Of a stretch of 16,705 bases of DNA, positions 1-7,220 are shown piece after piece. Location of the stretch: positions 57,233-73,937 of the forward strand of contig DDGE01000011.1 in the NCBI GenBank assembly GCA_002337545.1. The letters are read 5' to 3'. The position numbers were made by a program, and so were the translations under genes. The stretch comes from Phycisphaerales bacterium UBA1910 (GTDB lineage: Bacteria > Planctomycetota > Phycisphaerae > Phycisphaerales > UBA1924). Numbering within the stretch: the stretch's first letter is position 1; each line of letters starts with the position of its first letter. Below the pieces are notes generated by a model. That model ran no database searches, was not told the origin of the DNA, and saw nothing but the letters and a program-made list of their open reading frames with translations.

Positions 1-1016
<1,016 letters not shown>

Positions 1017-1421
1017 ATTTATTGTTGCACAGCCTTCCGAAGAAGACCGATTCGCATCAAATGAAGCCGATCCGACTATTCCCGCCCGTGCTCCAAAGGA
1101 GGCGGTGCGGGTTGGTCATTTCACACAAGAACAAGTTCTCATGTGTCCGAGACGGCAAATCTCGGAAGCGTTCATCACTCTTAGTGATTGTCCAATAAAG
1201 ATTGGGGCATCCACTAGCACAAGAATGTGAACGATGGTTCAGCTGTGAAACTGACCCATCAACATTTCTGTTAGACCCTCATGTGTCCCGTCAAGGACCC
1301 GATTGTGCATCGGTATGAAGGCCTCACATTCTCGCGGTGGACCCAACTGTTCACTTGTCAAAGAGGCCGACTTGTGCGAGCATCAAGCTCGCGGTTGTCG
1401 TTGCCGCCGTTCTTGGTGGCG
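1017..1421 (-). other. 16S rRNA leader (pre-rRNA 5' spacer), rich in hairpins
   Basis: No protein-coding gene is supported between the 16S 5' end and the predicted promoter. In this stretch I see a chain of perfect or near-perfect short inverted repeats: 1299-1303/1309-1313, 1285-1288/1295-1298, 1233-1242/1251-1260 (one mismatch), 1192-1196/1201-1205, 1174-1179/1183-1188, 1147-1152/1160-1165, 1123-1131/1136-1146 (2-nt bulge), and a GC-rich hairpin 1081-1111 (CCCGC...GCGGG with inner CTCC/GGAG). The minus strand at 1134-1119 reads TTGTTCTTGTGTGAAA, loosely like the rrn antitermination boxA, but with an insertion against the consensus, so I do not call it. rRNA leaders are generally structured for RNase III processing and antitermination; that role here is inferred. 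Confidence 0.7.
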
Positions 1422-1427
1422 GGGGAA

Positions 1428-1455
1428 AGCATAGACCGCATCCCCGCATTGTCAA
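1428..1455 (-). promoter_or_regulatory. Predicted sigma-70 promoter of the rRNA operon
   Basis: On the minus strand, a perfect -35 TTGACA (1455-1450) is followed by a 16-nt spacer and a -10 TATGCT (1433-1428), placing transcription start near 1421, about 405 nt before mature 16S. The DNA just upstream (1456-1500) is AT-richer than its surroundings, as rrn UP elements often are. Another TTGACA on the same strand (1361-1356) has no acceptable -10 at 15-19 nt. The call is sequence-only. Confidence 0.6.
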
Positions 1456-1565
1456 ACAAGGAGGGCAAACATCTTGTTCAATTTCTCAAGTTTCCACAAC
1501 ATCTTTCTGCCCCTTTTCCGGCAAAGCCCACAACGGTAGCAGATAGAGGCCAGAATCACAAGGAT
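1456..1565. other. Spacer between comF-like gene and rRNA promoter
   Basis: Non-coding as far as I can see. No convincing intrinsic terminator follows the comF-like stop on the minus strand, so transcripts of the upstream operon may read into the rRNA promoter region or end by Rho. The part next to the promoter is AT-richer and may act as an UP-like element. Confidence 0.4.
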
Positions 1566-2441
1566 TTACATCGCTTCCCGCCGGTTTCGCCCTTGCGCAA
1601 CCCCTACGGAACAAACCCAAATCGCCGTTTCTGAGCCCTGACCCCGTTTGGGGGAGATACCGGATCGTAATGCCTTGGATGCCGCTGTGAAGGTCGCGCC
1701 GGTAGTCCGGACATCATCGATCAGCACCCAAACCCGGACAGGGGCCCGATTCTTTCTGATGGCGTCGTGGATGGCCTTGGGTCGCCCGCGGAACGCGTTT
1801 TTCATGTTCCGGGCCCGAGCGGTAGAAGAAAGCCCGATTTGCTCCGGACGATGGAGTGCTCGGAGTGCTTTGCAGATTCGGATACCCGAAGATGCGGATG
1901 CTGCCTTTGCCAAAACCTCGGTGTGATCGACTCCGCGACGGATCCTCCTCAGCGGATGCATCGGGATTGGCACGATCCGGGCCGAGCTGACAGGGATCTG
2001 GGAGTGGTCAATCTGTTTTCGAATGAGCTGCCCAAGCATGCTGCCCAGTGCACGCCCACCCGGTCGCCATGCTTTGAACTTGAGTGCGAGGACCTCACGC
2101 CGGATCTCATCCTTGTAGGCACTCAGCCGCATCGCACGATCCCAGGGGAGCCTGGTCGCTCGGCACGCCGCGCAGCCCTCTCCATCCTGCTCGTGGGGGC
2201 CAACATTCCCTGCACAACGCCAGCAGAAGGTATCAAGGGCGTCGGGAGCCCATTGGTTCCTTGATGCCCAGCGATCGAATGAGAGCCCAACCCGCCCAAG
2301 CAGATCCGTTTCGATCGAATCGATCAGGCGTTCGATCGGACTGATCGAGGGTGGTGGTGGGGGTGGGGCAGTTCCGGGCTGCTCGTCGATCTGGCGCGGT
2401 GGCCAGTGGAAGAGATCTGTTGGAGATGATTCAGGACTCAT
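1566..2441 (-). CDS. comF: ComF-family phosphoribosyltransferase-like protein
   Basis: 291 residues. A zinc-ribbon-type quartet C73-x2-C76 ... C90-x2-C93 precedes a type I phosphoribosyltransferase fold whose PRPP loop, VLIDDVRTTGAT, lies at residues 239-250. The segment around residues 196-218 (HRPEQIGLS...RARNMKNAFRG) fits the ComF-family pattern Q..L....R..N...F. ComF proteins are linked to DNA uptake and competence in several bacteria, but their substrate is not settled. The start codon lies 11 bp inside the 3' end of mcsB and has only a weak Shine-Dalgarno, which suggests translational coupling. The N terminus is about 60 residues longer than usual and carries six consecutive prolines (26-31), an EF-P-type stalling motif. 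The stop is TAA at 1568-1566. Family assignment is firm; cellular role is not. Confidence 0.88.
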   Translation of the reverse strand: MSPESSPTDLFHWPPRQIDEQPGTAPPPPPPSISPIERLIDSIETDLLGRVGLSFDRWASRNQWAPDALDTFCWRCAGNVGPHEQDGEGCAACRATRLPWDRAMRLSAYKDEIRREVLALKFKAWRPGGRALGSMLGQLIRKQIDHSQIPVSSARIVPIPMHPLRRIRRGVDHTEVLAKAASASSGIRICKALRALHRPEQIGLSSTARARNMKNAFRGRPKAIHDAIRKNRAPVRVWVLIDDVRTTGATFTAASKALRSGISPKRGQGSETAIWVCSVGVAQGRNRREAM

Positions 2442-3555
2442 CGCTCAAACGATCGGTCACACCCGCGGAGTTGGCGTTGAGTTTCTTGCGGATCAGTTCC
2501 GCCCTTGCCGAGCGTCGCTGTTGCTGAGTCAGCGCTTGCCCAAGTGTCCGTTGAAGATGCATCGGCTGTGTCGCGAGCAAGAGCACATGGATGGACTCGA
2601 TGGATACATCGGGGATGATCCCGCTGAGTACGCCGAATCTCACGAGGCTGAGCAGTTCCATCGCCTCATCGGTTTTGATTGAGCGTGCATACCTGAGCGT
2701 GCCCAAGGCCCGCCATGCTTGGTCCTCGAGCAGCTCACGGCGTTTGGAAATGATGTTCTGGCGTGCAGTGCGTTCGTACCCGACGATTTTGGGGATGATG
2801 TCCTGCTCCATTTCACGAAGGAGCATGTCGTCGGACTTTCCGAGTGTTGTTTGGTTGGAGACCTGATAGAACTCCCCGGGCGAGTCTGAACCCTCCCCAT
2901 AGAACCCACGGACCGCGAGGCCCATGTCACGCGCCGCTCTGCGGACTTTCTCGATCTCCCCGGTCATCTTGAGCGCGGGCAGATGGAGCATGACGCTCAA
3001 ACGCAGCCCTGTCCCGACATTCGTCGGGCACGCGGTCAGATATCCGAATCGGGGGTGGTATGCGTAATCGATCCCGTTCTCGATGAGATCATCGTATTCG
3101 TTCGCCTCCAGGAGGCAGGCCCCCAACGCGAGCCCCGATTTCATCGCCTGCAAACGGATGTGATCTTCCTCGTTGATCATGATGCTCACGCGTTCATCGG
3201 GGATGAGCACCGCGACCCCGCGTGGCTCATCGAGCCCGCCCTGTCCATCGGAGAGCTTGCCACGCGCATGCTGACGGGACATGAGCTGCCGTTCGACCAG
3301 CAGGTCTCTGTCCTCGCGTTGCACCTTGTGCAGATCGATCCAGAGGAACCGTGTCGGCGTTTGGGTCTGCATGTTGAGGATGCGCGCCTTGCATGCTTCG
3401 AGGATCTGTGCGCGATCGATCCGCGAGGCCTGCGGTGTGAACGGGAAACCCGCGATATTCCGCGCAAGACGAACGCGTGAAGACATCACGACATCCGAGG
3501 CGTTACCTACGCCTTTCAGCCATTCAGCATTATTCGCAAAGGCGGCTTGTTGCAT
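2431..3555 (-). CDS. mcsB: Protein arginine kinase McsB
   Basis: 374 residues. McsB transfers phosphate from ATP to arginine side chains; in Firmicutes the phosphoarginine marks proteins for ClpCP. Guanido-kinase hallmarks are present: SSRVRLARNIAGFPF (25-39), the NEEDH loop (128-132), the reactive-site cysteine in CPTNVGTGLR (C176), GEGS (220-223) and SNQTTLG (233-239). Numbering runs about nine ahead of B. subtilis McsB (C167, E212). The C-terminal allosteric phosphoarginine-pocket motif RDxxRA appears as RRSARA (347-352), losing the Asp. Start ATG at 3555 has AAGGA seven or eight bases upstream. It follows mcsA by 39 bp and overlaps the comF-like start by 11 bp. No ctsR or clpC is adjacent. 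Catalytic competence is inferred from intact motifs. Confidence 0.95.
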   Translation of the reverse strand: MQQAAFANNAEWLKGVGNASDVVMSSRVRLARNIAGFPFTPQASRIDRAQILEACKARILNMQTQTPTRFLWIDLHKVQREDRDLLVERQLMSRQHARGKLSDGQGGLDEPRGVAVLIPDERVSIMINEEDHIRLQAMKSGLALGACLLEANEYDDLIENGIDYAYHPRFGYLTACPTNVGTGLRLSVMLHLPALKMTGEIEKVRRAARDMGLAVRGFYGEGSDSPGEFYQVSNQTTLGKSDDMLLREMEQDIIPKIVGYERTARQNIISKRRELLEDQAWRALGTLRYARSIKTDEAMELLSLVRFGVLSGIIPDVSIESIHVLLLATQPMHLQRTLGQALTQQQRRSARAELIRKKLNANSAGVTDRLSDES

Positions 3556-3594
3556 CGCTCGTCCTTGATGACGCGTGTGTGTGAAGGAGGGTGC

Positions 3595-4284
3595 TCAGCC
3601 GTTGTTCGACTCGATCTGTTCGTTTGCGCCTTTCATGGGGCGCGGCTCGATCTCCGAACTTGCGAGGGTGGTGAGACGGGTGAGTTCATCTCGGAGCATC
3701 GCGGCTTGCTCGTATTCCTCATCGTGAATTGATTTCGCGAGCCGCTGACGGAGCGATTCGAGTCTTTCTTCACGCTGGCGTACATCGCCAAGAAGCGATT
3801 CGAGCCTCGACTGATCGCCGTGCGATTTGCAGTTGTGGAGGGCGCGCTTTGGCACCTTGCCAACATGATTACAACCGCCCTCATGGGCTCGTTCAATCAT
3901 CGGGCCGATGCGATCACAGAATGTTTGGTAACACGCAGGGCAGCCGAGAAGGCCGTGCTTTTTAAAGTGTGTAAAGCTCAACCCGCACCCGACACAACTC
4001 GTGGGAGACTTCGGTGCCTTGGCACGAGTTTTCTCGCTGGGAGTGTCGTGTTGATCTGAGTCTGGTACCGCGTCATTGGGGGTGCCCTTTTGCGACTGCG
4101 TCAGGGCTTGTCCCATGATGTAGTTCGTGGTGGAAATGAGCTGGTCGATCGGGATATACGGATCGGAACTCACGCCTTGTTCGCGAGCGCAGAACTCGCA
4201 TAAGTGTCGTTCCACCTTGCGTTTATCGCTGGTGATAATGACTTCGTGAATTGTCGCCTCGTGCTTGCCGCATTCGCAGAGCAT
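3595..4284 (-). CDS. mcsA: McsA, zinc-binding activator of McsB (UVR motif protein)
   Basis: 229 residues. McsA is the adaptor that binds and activates McsB. Two cysteine clusters fit its zinc modules: C3/C5 with C29-x2-C32, and C97-x2-C100 with C115-x2-C118. Between them (about 60-95) is a polar, probably disordered linker. The C-terminal UvrB/UvrC-type helix pair lies at about 174-205 (RLAKSIHDEEYEQAAMLRDE). The protein is longer than typical Firmicutes McsA (about 185 residues), mainly in the linker and the C-terminal tail. Start ATG at 4284 is preceded by GGGAGG at good spacing. It is the first gene of the mcsA-mcsB-comF-like unit, with a predicted promoter at 4335-4363. Confidence 0.92.
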   Translation of the reverse strand: MLCECGKHEATIHEVIITSDKRKVERHLCEFCAREQGVSSDPYIPIDQLISTTNYIMGQALTQSQKGTPNDAVPDSDQHDTPSEKTRAKAPKSPTSCVGCGLSFTHFKKHGLLGCPACYQTFCDRIGPMIERAHEGGCNHVGKVPKRALHNCKSHGDQSRLESLLGDVRQREERLESLRQRLAKSIHDEEYEQAAMLRDELTRLTTLASSEIEPRPMKGANEQIESNNG

Positions 4285-4334
4285 CCTGTGCCCTCCCTGT
4301 GTCGGATCTATCCCGGACGAGCCTGAACCCTATT

Positions 4335-4363
4335 AGTATACAGGGTTTGGGACAAAAACGAAA
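4335..4363 (-). promoter_or_regulatory. Predicted promoter of the mcsA-mcsB-comF unit
   Basis: On the minus strand a good -10, TATACT (4340-4335), stands about 50 nt before the mcsA start. The best -35 at 17-nt spacing is a poor TTTCGT (4363-4358), which overlaps the tail of the rpmB terminator. The strong -10 and weak -35 could mean an activator or an alternative holoenzyme. No CtsR-like direct repeat was recognised. Confidence 0.45.
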
Positions 4364-4389
4364 CACCCCATCGGAGATCGATGGGGTGT
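4349..4389 (-). terminator. Intrinsic terminator of rpmB
   Basis: An 11-bp perfect stem (4363-4373 with 4379-4389, arms ACACCCCATCG and CGATGGGGTGT) has a 5-nt loop. On the minus strand it is followed by TTTCGTTTTTG, a U-rich tail. It lies 37 bp after the rpmB stop and separates rpmB from the mcsA unit. Confidence 0.85.
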
Positions 4390-4425
4390 ATTTGATCTTT
4401 CTTCAAAACCTGAAAACACAGGTGC

Positions 4426-4719
4426 TCAGCCTTCTGCGGCCTGCTTCTGCTGACGGGTGTACCCGTACTTACGCTTCAGGGGCTTCTCAACGAGACCCGA
4501 GCGGATCGCGTGGGCGGAAACATAGACCCGCTTGGTGGTCTTGGATCCGTCTTCATTGGTGATGACCGCATTGACCTTCTGGAGGTTGGGCTTGAAGGTG
4601 CGCTTGGTCACCCCGGTGGTCTTGAGACCGAAACCGCCCTTGCTGATCTTCGCACCGCCGTAGGCCTTCTTGTTGCCTGAAGTGGTCTTTTTTCCGGTGT
4701 AGTGGCATTCGTAAGGCAT
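4426..4719 (-). CDS. rpmB: 50S ribosomal protein L28
   Basis: 97 residues from the chosen ATG. L28 is a small basic protein of the large ribosomal subunit. It starts with the family motif C-x2-TGKK-x3-GN (residues 5-16), has the central KPNLQKVN segment, and ends with the VSAHAIRSGLVEKP helix region and a basic tail. It is longer than E. coli L28 (78 residues), within the range of long bacterial forms. I prefer ATG at 4719 to an in-frame GTG at 4728, because AGGTGA immediately upstream (4730-4725) is the Shine-Dalgarno and overlaps that GTG. It appears monocistronic, with its own promoter and terminator; rpmG does not follow. Confidence 0.93.
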   Translation of the reverse strand: MPYECHYTGKKTTSGNKKAYGGAKISKGGFGLKTTGVTKRTFKPNLQKVNAVITNEDGSKTTKRVYVSAHAIRSGLVEKPLKRKYGYTRQQKQAAEG

Positions 4720-4764
4720 GATCTTCACCTCTGTTCATTGACCCGCTCTGGGTAATGGGTCGTG

Positions 4765-4793
4765 ATGATAGCCCTCGATCAGGACAATTCCAA
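4765..4793 (-). promoter_or_regulatory. Predicted sigma-70 promoter of rpmB
   Basis: On the minus strand TTGGAA (4793-4788), a 17-nt spacer and TATCAT (4770-4765) predict a start near 4758 and a 5' UTR of about 38 nt ending in the rpmB Shine-Dalgarno. Both boxes are close to consensus and the spacing is optimal. Confidence 0.55.
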
Positions 4794-4985
4794 CTCGCAC
4801 GCGGGAGCAAATTCAGATCCGCCAAGATGATGCACGCGTTCCTTTGCAATTTCGATCTCTCCAATAAGAAAAAATGCCAGTTGTATTTGAAATTGAGACT
4901 CAGTTGCAATTAGATGGGGCGTCGATCCGGGTTCCGTTCACCGGGTCATCCATGTTTGCCATCAATTTGGCAGGAGAGAAACCAG

Positions 4986-5714
4986 ATGATCACTCCACGA
5001 TTCCCCATTTCGATGTTCGTCATTGGTGCCGTCGCATCCCCGTTGATCGCGGGAACGACCGTGTACACCGATCGCGATTACATGACCTCAGGGTTCTTCA
5101 GCATGGACCCGGCGGTCCGAGGCGACAATGACGGGCGCGCGATCAACCGCGTCTCAACGATCCAACCCTTCGGCGTGTTCAATGAGAACACCTACCTCGA
5201 GTTCAACGATCACGATTGGTCTTCCTTCGCAGGCCCGGTCGAGTCCGCGATCTTCCGGATCGAAGTCGTCTCAGGTGGGTTCGGCGCAGACTCGAGCGAA
5301 GAGAGCCCGTTCGACATCTCCGTACATTCCCTGGCTCAGGACCCATGGACAACGATCGACCAGTCGTTGTTCTCTGGCCCGGACTCATACCAGGACTTTG
5401 CGAGTTCCCACATCACAACGGACTCCATCGTCGATACCACCCGCGTGTATGGCGCAGGCGTATACGAGTGGGATATCACAGCACTCGTCAACGATTGGAT
5501 CGTAAACGGCGATGCGAACTTCGCTCAGACGATCGCGCTTTCTGGGATCCTCGATACATCCGGTGGGACATTCCTCCAAGGCGTCGTGAACTCAAGCAAC
5601 CCGGGGCTGACAGGTTCGGAGACAATCGGGCAGATCGTCGTTGTTCCTACGCCGGCCGGGATGATCCTGTTTGCGGGGTTTGGTGTGATCGCCTCACGGC
5701 GTCGCCCGAACTGA
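4986..5714 (+). CDS. Secreted protein with exosortase (PEP-CTERM-like) sorting signal
   Basis: 242 residues. The start ATG at 4986 is chosen because AGGAG (4972-4976) sits nine bases upstream and the first 22 residues form a signal peptide (hydrophobic FVIGAVASPLIAG); the open frame begins further up but without these features. The mature part is acidic and probably beta-rich. The pattern YLEFND, SAIFRIEV and YEWDITALVNDWI resembles DNRLRE-type beta-sandwich domains of cell-surface proteins, which is only a suggestion. The C terminus has the tripartite sorting layout: VPTPAG motif, hydrophobic helix (MILFAGFGVIA) and a basic end (SRRRPN), as used by exosortase systems and typical of many planctomycete surface proteins. 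It is divergent from rpmB and followed by a terminator. Its precise function is unknown. Confidence 0.85.
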   Translation: MITPRFPISMFVIGAVASPLIAGTTVYTDRDYMTSGFFSMDPAVRGDNDGRAINRVSTIQPFGVFNENTYLEFNDHDWSSFAGPVESAIFRIEVVSGGFGADSSEESPFDISVHSLAQDPWTTIDQSLFSGPDSYQDFASSHITTDSIVDTTRVYGAGVYEWDITALVNDWIVNGDANFAQTIALSGILDTSGGTFLQGVVNSSNPGLTGSETIGQIVVVPTPAGMILFAGFGVIASRRRPN

Positions 5715-5729
5715 ACAAGAGTGGGAGCC

Positions 5730-5788
5730 GCTGGGTATCACGCGATGTGATCTCCACCGACATATCGCGTGCGTGTTGCTCACCCAGC
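5730..5788 (+). other. Nested inverted repeats in the 3' UTR of the secreted-protein gene
   Basis: An outer 7-bp perfect repeat (GCTGGGT 5730-5736 with ACCCAGC 5782-5788) encloses an inner 8-bp one (CACGCGAT 5739-5746 with ATCGCGTG 5764-5771). The structure sits between the stop codon and the intrinsic terminator, so the transcript would end with two stacked stem-loops. Confidence 0.6.
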
Positions 5789-5795
5789 ATCCCAG

Positions 5796-5829
5796 ACCCG
5801 GATCGTGCTCGCACGGTTCGGGTTTTTAT
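5796..5829 (+). terminator. Intrinsic terminator of the secreted-protein gene
   Basis: A 12-bp stem (5796-5807 with 5812-5823, including G-U pairs) closes a CTCG tetraloop and is followed by TTTTTATATA. The orientation fits the plus-strand gene ending at 5714. Confidence 0.85.
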
Positions 5830-5844
5830 ATATCACGACGCGGG

Positions 5845-5891
5845 GTTCAAAAACGGCAACCGCCCAAGGAGACGGATGTCTCCTCGGGCGG
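5845..5891 (-). terminator. Intrinsic terminator of the coiled-coil protein gene
   Basis: CCGCCC (5860-5865) and AGGAGAC (5867-5873) pair with GTCTCCT (5878-5884) and GGGCGG (5886-5891), with one A/C mismatch and a GGAT loop. On the minus strand it is followed by TTGCCGTTTTTGAAC. It lies 40 bp after the stop of the minus-strand gene, back to back with the plus-strand terminator. Confidence 0.85.
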
Positions 5892-5931
5892 TGATGTCCC
5901 GTATGTTTCGGGTGCCTTGGTGTGGGTCGGA

Positions 5932-6864
5932 TTAGTTGTTCGAAGCCATCGGCTTGCTCGGCTGCGCCACTTCCGGGGTGATTTCGATCACGGTCGGCTC
6001 GATCAGGAGCTGATCGGGCTGCTCGAAGTTCTGTACACGCCCTTCCTGATCGATGATGAACTTGGCCTCATCGATGTAGCTGGTCGCGCTATTCTTCTTG
6101 GTAATCGACTCGATGCGTGAGCGCTGCTCTTCGCGGATCTGCGAGAGTCGCGAGTTGAGCTGATCGAGCGAGTTCGCCTGGAAGCGTGAGTGCTCGTCGA
6201 TCGTGGCCTGACGATCTTCCATCATGTCGATCATGCGATCGTTGCGTGCGATGGAGTCGATCTGAGCGTCGAGCTGCACGAGCTTCGCCTGGAACTCATC
6301 CTGCTCGGTGGTCAGACGCTCGTGGAGCTCTGCCAGCTGGGATTCCTGATCGCGGAGGTACCCGAGATCGGCGTGGAGGTCCTGAGCACGCGATGCGTAC
6401 AGATTGCGGTTCTGCTCGATCTGCTGACGCCTTGCGTATGCGTCATCGAGGTCGACCGGCTGATTGTTGAAGCTGATGCGGACGATCGCGCCGGGGTTGG
6501 CGTCTTGGGTGACGCGTGCCTGTGCGATCTGAGAGTCGACGACTTCGAGATCGCCGCTTGCGAGTTCAACGACCTTCGTTGCGATCTTGAGTTCGCGATC
6601 GAGCTGGGCGATCTGTGTCTGAACTTCGCTCAGGTCTGAGCGGACTTCCGCGATCTTCCCGGGGTACTGTGCTTCGAGCTTCTTGATCTGTGCTCGCAGC
6701 AGGACGGGGTCATCGATGTTGTCGTCGATAACGCTGACGATGTTGCCCCGGGTCTGCTGGACGAGTGCGCCCACACGGTGCGGCCCGGCGACGGCGACCA
6801 GGACACCACCGGCGAGGGCGGTGATCACGACGCCGCGTACTACTGTTTTGCCAATGCATCCCAT
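5932..6864 (-). CDS. Membrane-anchored coiled-coil protein of unknown function
   Basis: 310 residues. The start ATG at 6864 is chosen because GGAGG (6875-6871) is six bases upstream and the protein then opens with a short basic end and one hydrophobic helix (about 10-28, VVITALAGGVLVAVAG); the upstream extension of the frame is not protein-like. Residues about 55-120 and 140-265 are rich in Glu, Gln, Arg and Leu with heptad-like spacing, so two long coiled-coil segments are likely. They are separated by a short non-helical stretch (121-139, including VRISFNNQPVDLDD). The last 35 residues are acidic and proline-containing. With the N-terminal anchor the rod would most simply project outside the cytoplasm. 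I do not recognise the family. It is divergent from the ECF sigma gene and ends in its own terminator. Confidence 0.8.
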   Translation of the reverse strand: MGCIGKTVVRGVVITALAGGVLVAVAGPHRVGALVQQTRGNIVSVIDDNIDDPVLLRAQIKKLEAQYPGKIAEVRSDLSEVQTQIAQLDRELKIATKVVELASGDLEVVDSQIAQARVTQDANPGAIVRISFNNQPVDLDDAYARRQQIEQNRNLYASRAQDLHADLGYLRDQESQLAELHERLTTEQDEFQAKLVQLDAQIDSIARNDRMIDMMEDRQATIDEHSRFQANSLDQLNSRLSQIREEQRSRIESITKKNSATSYIDEAKFIIDQEGRVQNFEQPDQLLIEPTVIEITPEVAQPSKPMASNN

Positions 6865-7220
6865 GATTGCCTCCAAGTGCTTCTGAGCCGAGCCGTTGTT
6901 TCCTGCAAATGCTCGGCGGGATTTGGTCATGCCGGTATTGGTTCTGCCCGGCGAGTGTTTGTTCGTTTCGAGCCGCGATGGCCCGATGGAGAGTGAGTGG
7001 GAATGCATCGCGGGCAATTTCACATCACGAAGAAAATTTCTCGATCCTGAGCGTGCGTTGCAGTGAAAACCGGATTTAGACCCGATAAGTGGGTATTTTG
7101 CACCCTGAACTATCTTTACTGGGTACAAACTCGGTAGAGTGTGGGACTGAAACCTGCCCTGTGTTTCTCGGAAGAAACCCGCGGATCGGCGCGAGGATCG
7201 CGCCGGAGAGGGTCTTACGC
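6865..7220. other. Divergent intergenic region between coiled-coil protein and sigma factor genes
   Basis: No gene is supported here; the long upstream extensions of both flanking frames lack codon-like composition and start signals. I see an 8-bp inverted repeat CCGCGATG/CATCGCGG (6973-6980/7006-7013), a GGGTA direct repeat (7091-7095 and 7121-7125) interleaved with ACCC so that alternative hairpins are possible, and a perfect 8-bp hairpin at 7187-7205 next to the sigma-factor Shine-Dalgarno. TAGAGT at 7135-7140 could be a -10 toward the sigma gene, but no good -35 accompanies it. No confident promoter can be named in either direction. Confidence 0.5.
7187..7205 (+). promoter_or_regulatory. 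Hairpin abutting the sigma-factor ribosome binding site
   Basis: CGGCGCGA (7187-7194) and TCGCGCCG (7198-7205) form a perfect 8-bp, mostly GC stem with a GGA loop. The Shine-Dalgarno GGAGAGGG (7205-7212) begins at its last base, eight nucleotides before the ATG at 7221. Whether it affects translation is inference. Confidence 0.5.

Noticed and set aside
1356..1361. Second TTGACA upstream of the 16S rRNA
   Set aside because: No acceptable -10 element at 15-19 nt on the same strand.
1281..1634. A 117-codon plus-strand frame upstream of the rRNA gene
   Set aside because: It covers the rRNA promoter and the 3' end of the comF-like gene, has no ribosome site and looks like chance reading.
2983..3480. 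A 165-codon plus-strand frame antisense to mcsB
   Set aside because: It is fully inside mcsB, whose motifs are unambiguous; high-GC antisense frames are often open.
4887..4915. Possible promoter TTGAAA-N17-TTAGAT for the secreted-protein gene
   Set aside because: The -35 is fair but the -10 matches consensus at only about half its positions.
6865..7128. Longer N terminus for the coiled-coil protein (start at 7128)
   Set aside because: The extra 88 residues are not protein-like and would bury a clear GGAGG site and TM start.
7089..7220. Longer N terminus for the sigma factor (start at 7089)
   Set aside because: The extra 44 residues lack sigma similarity and the good ribosome site lies just before 7221.
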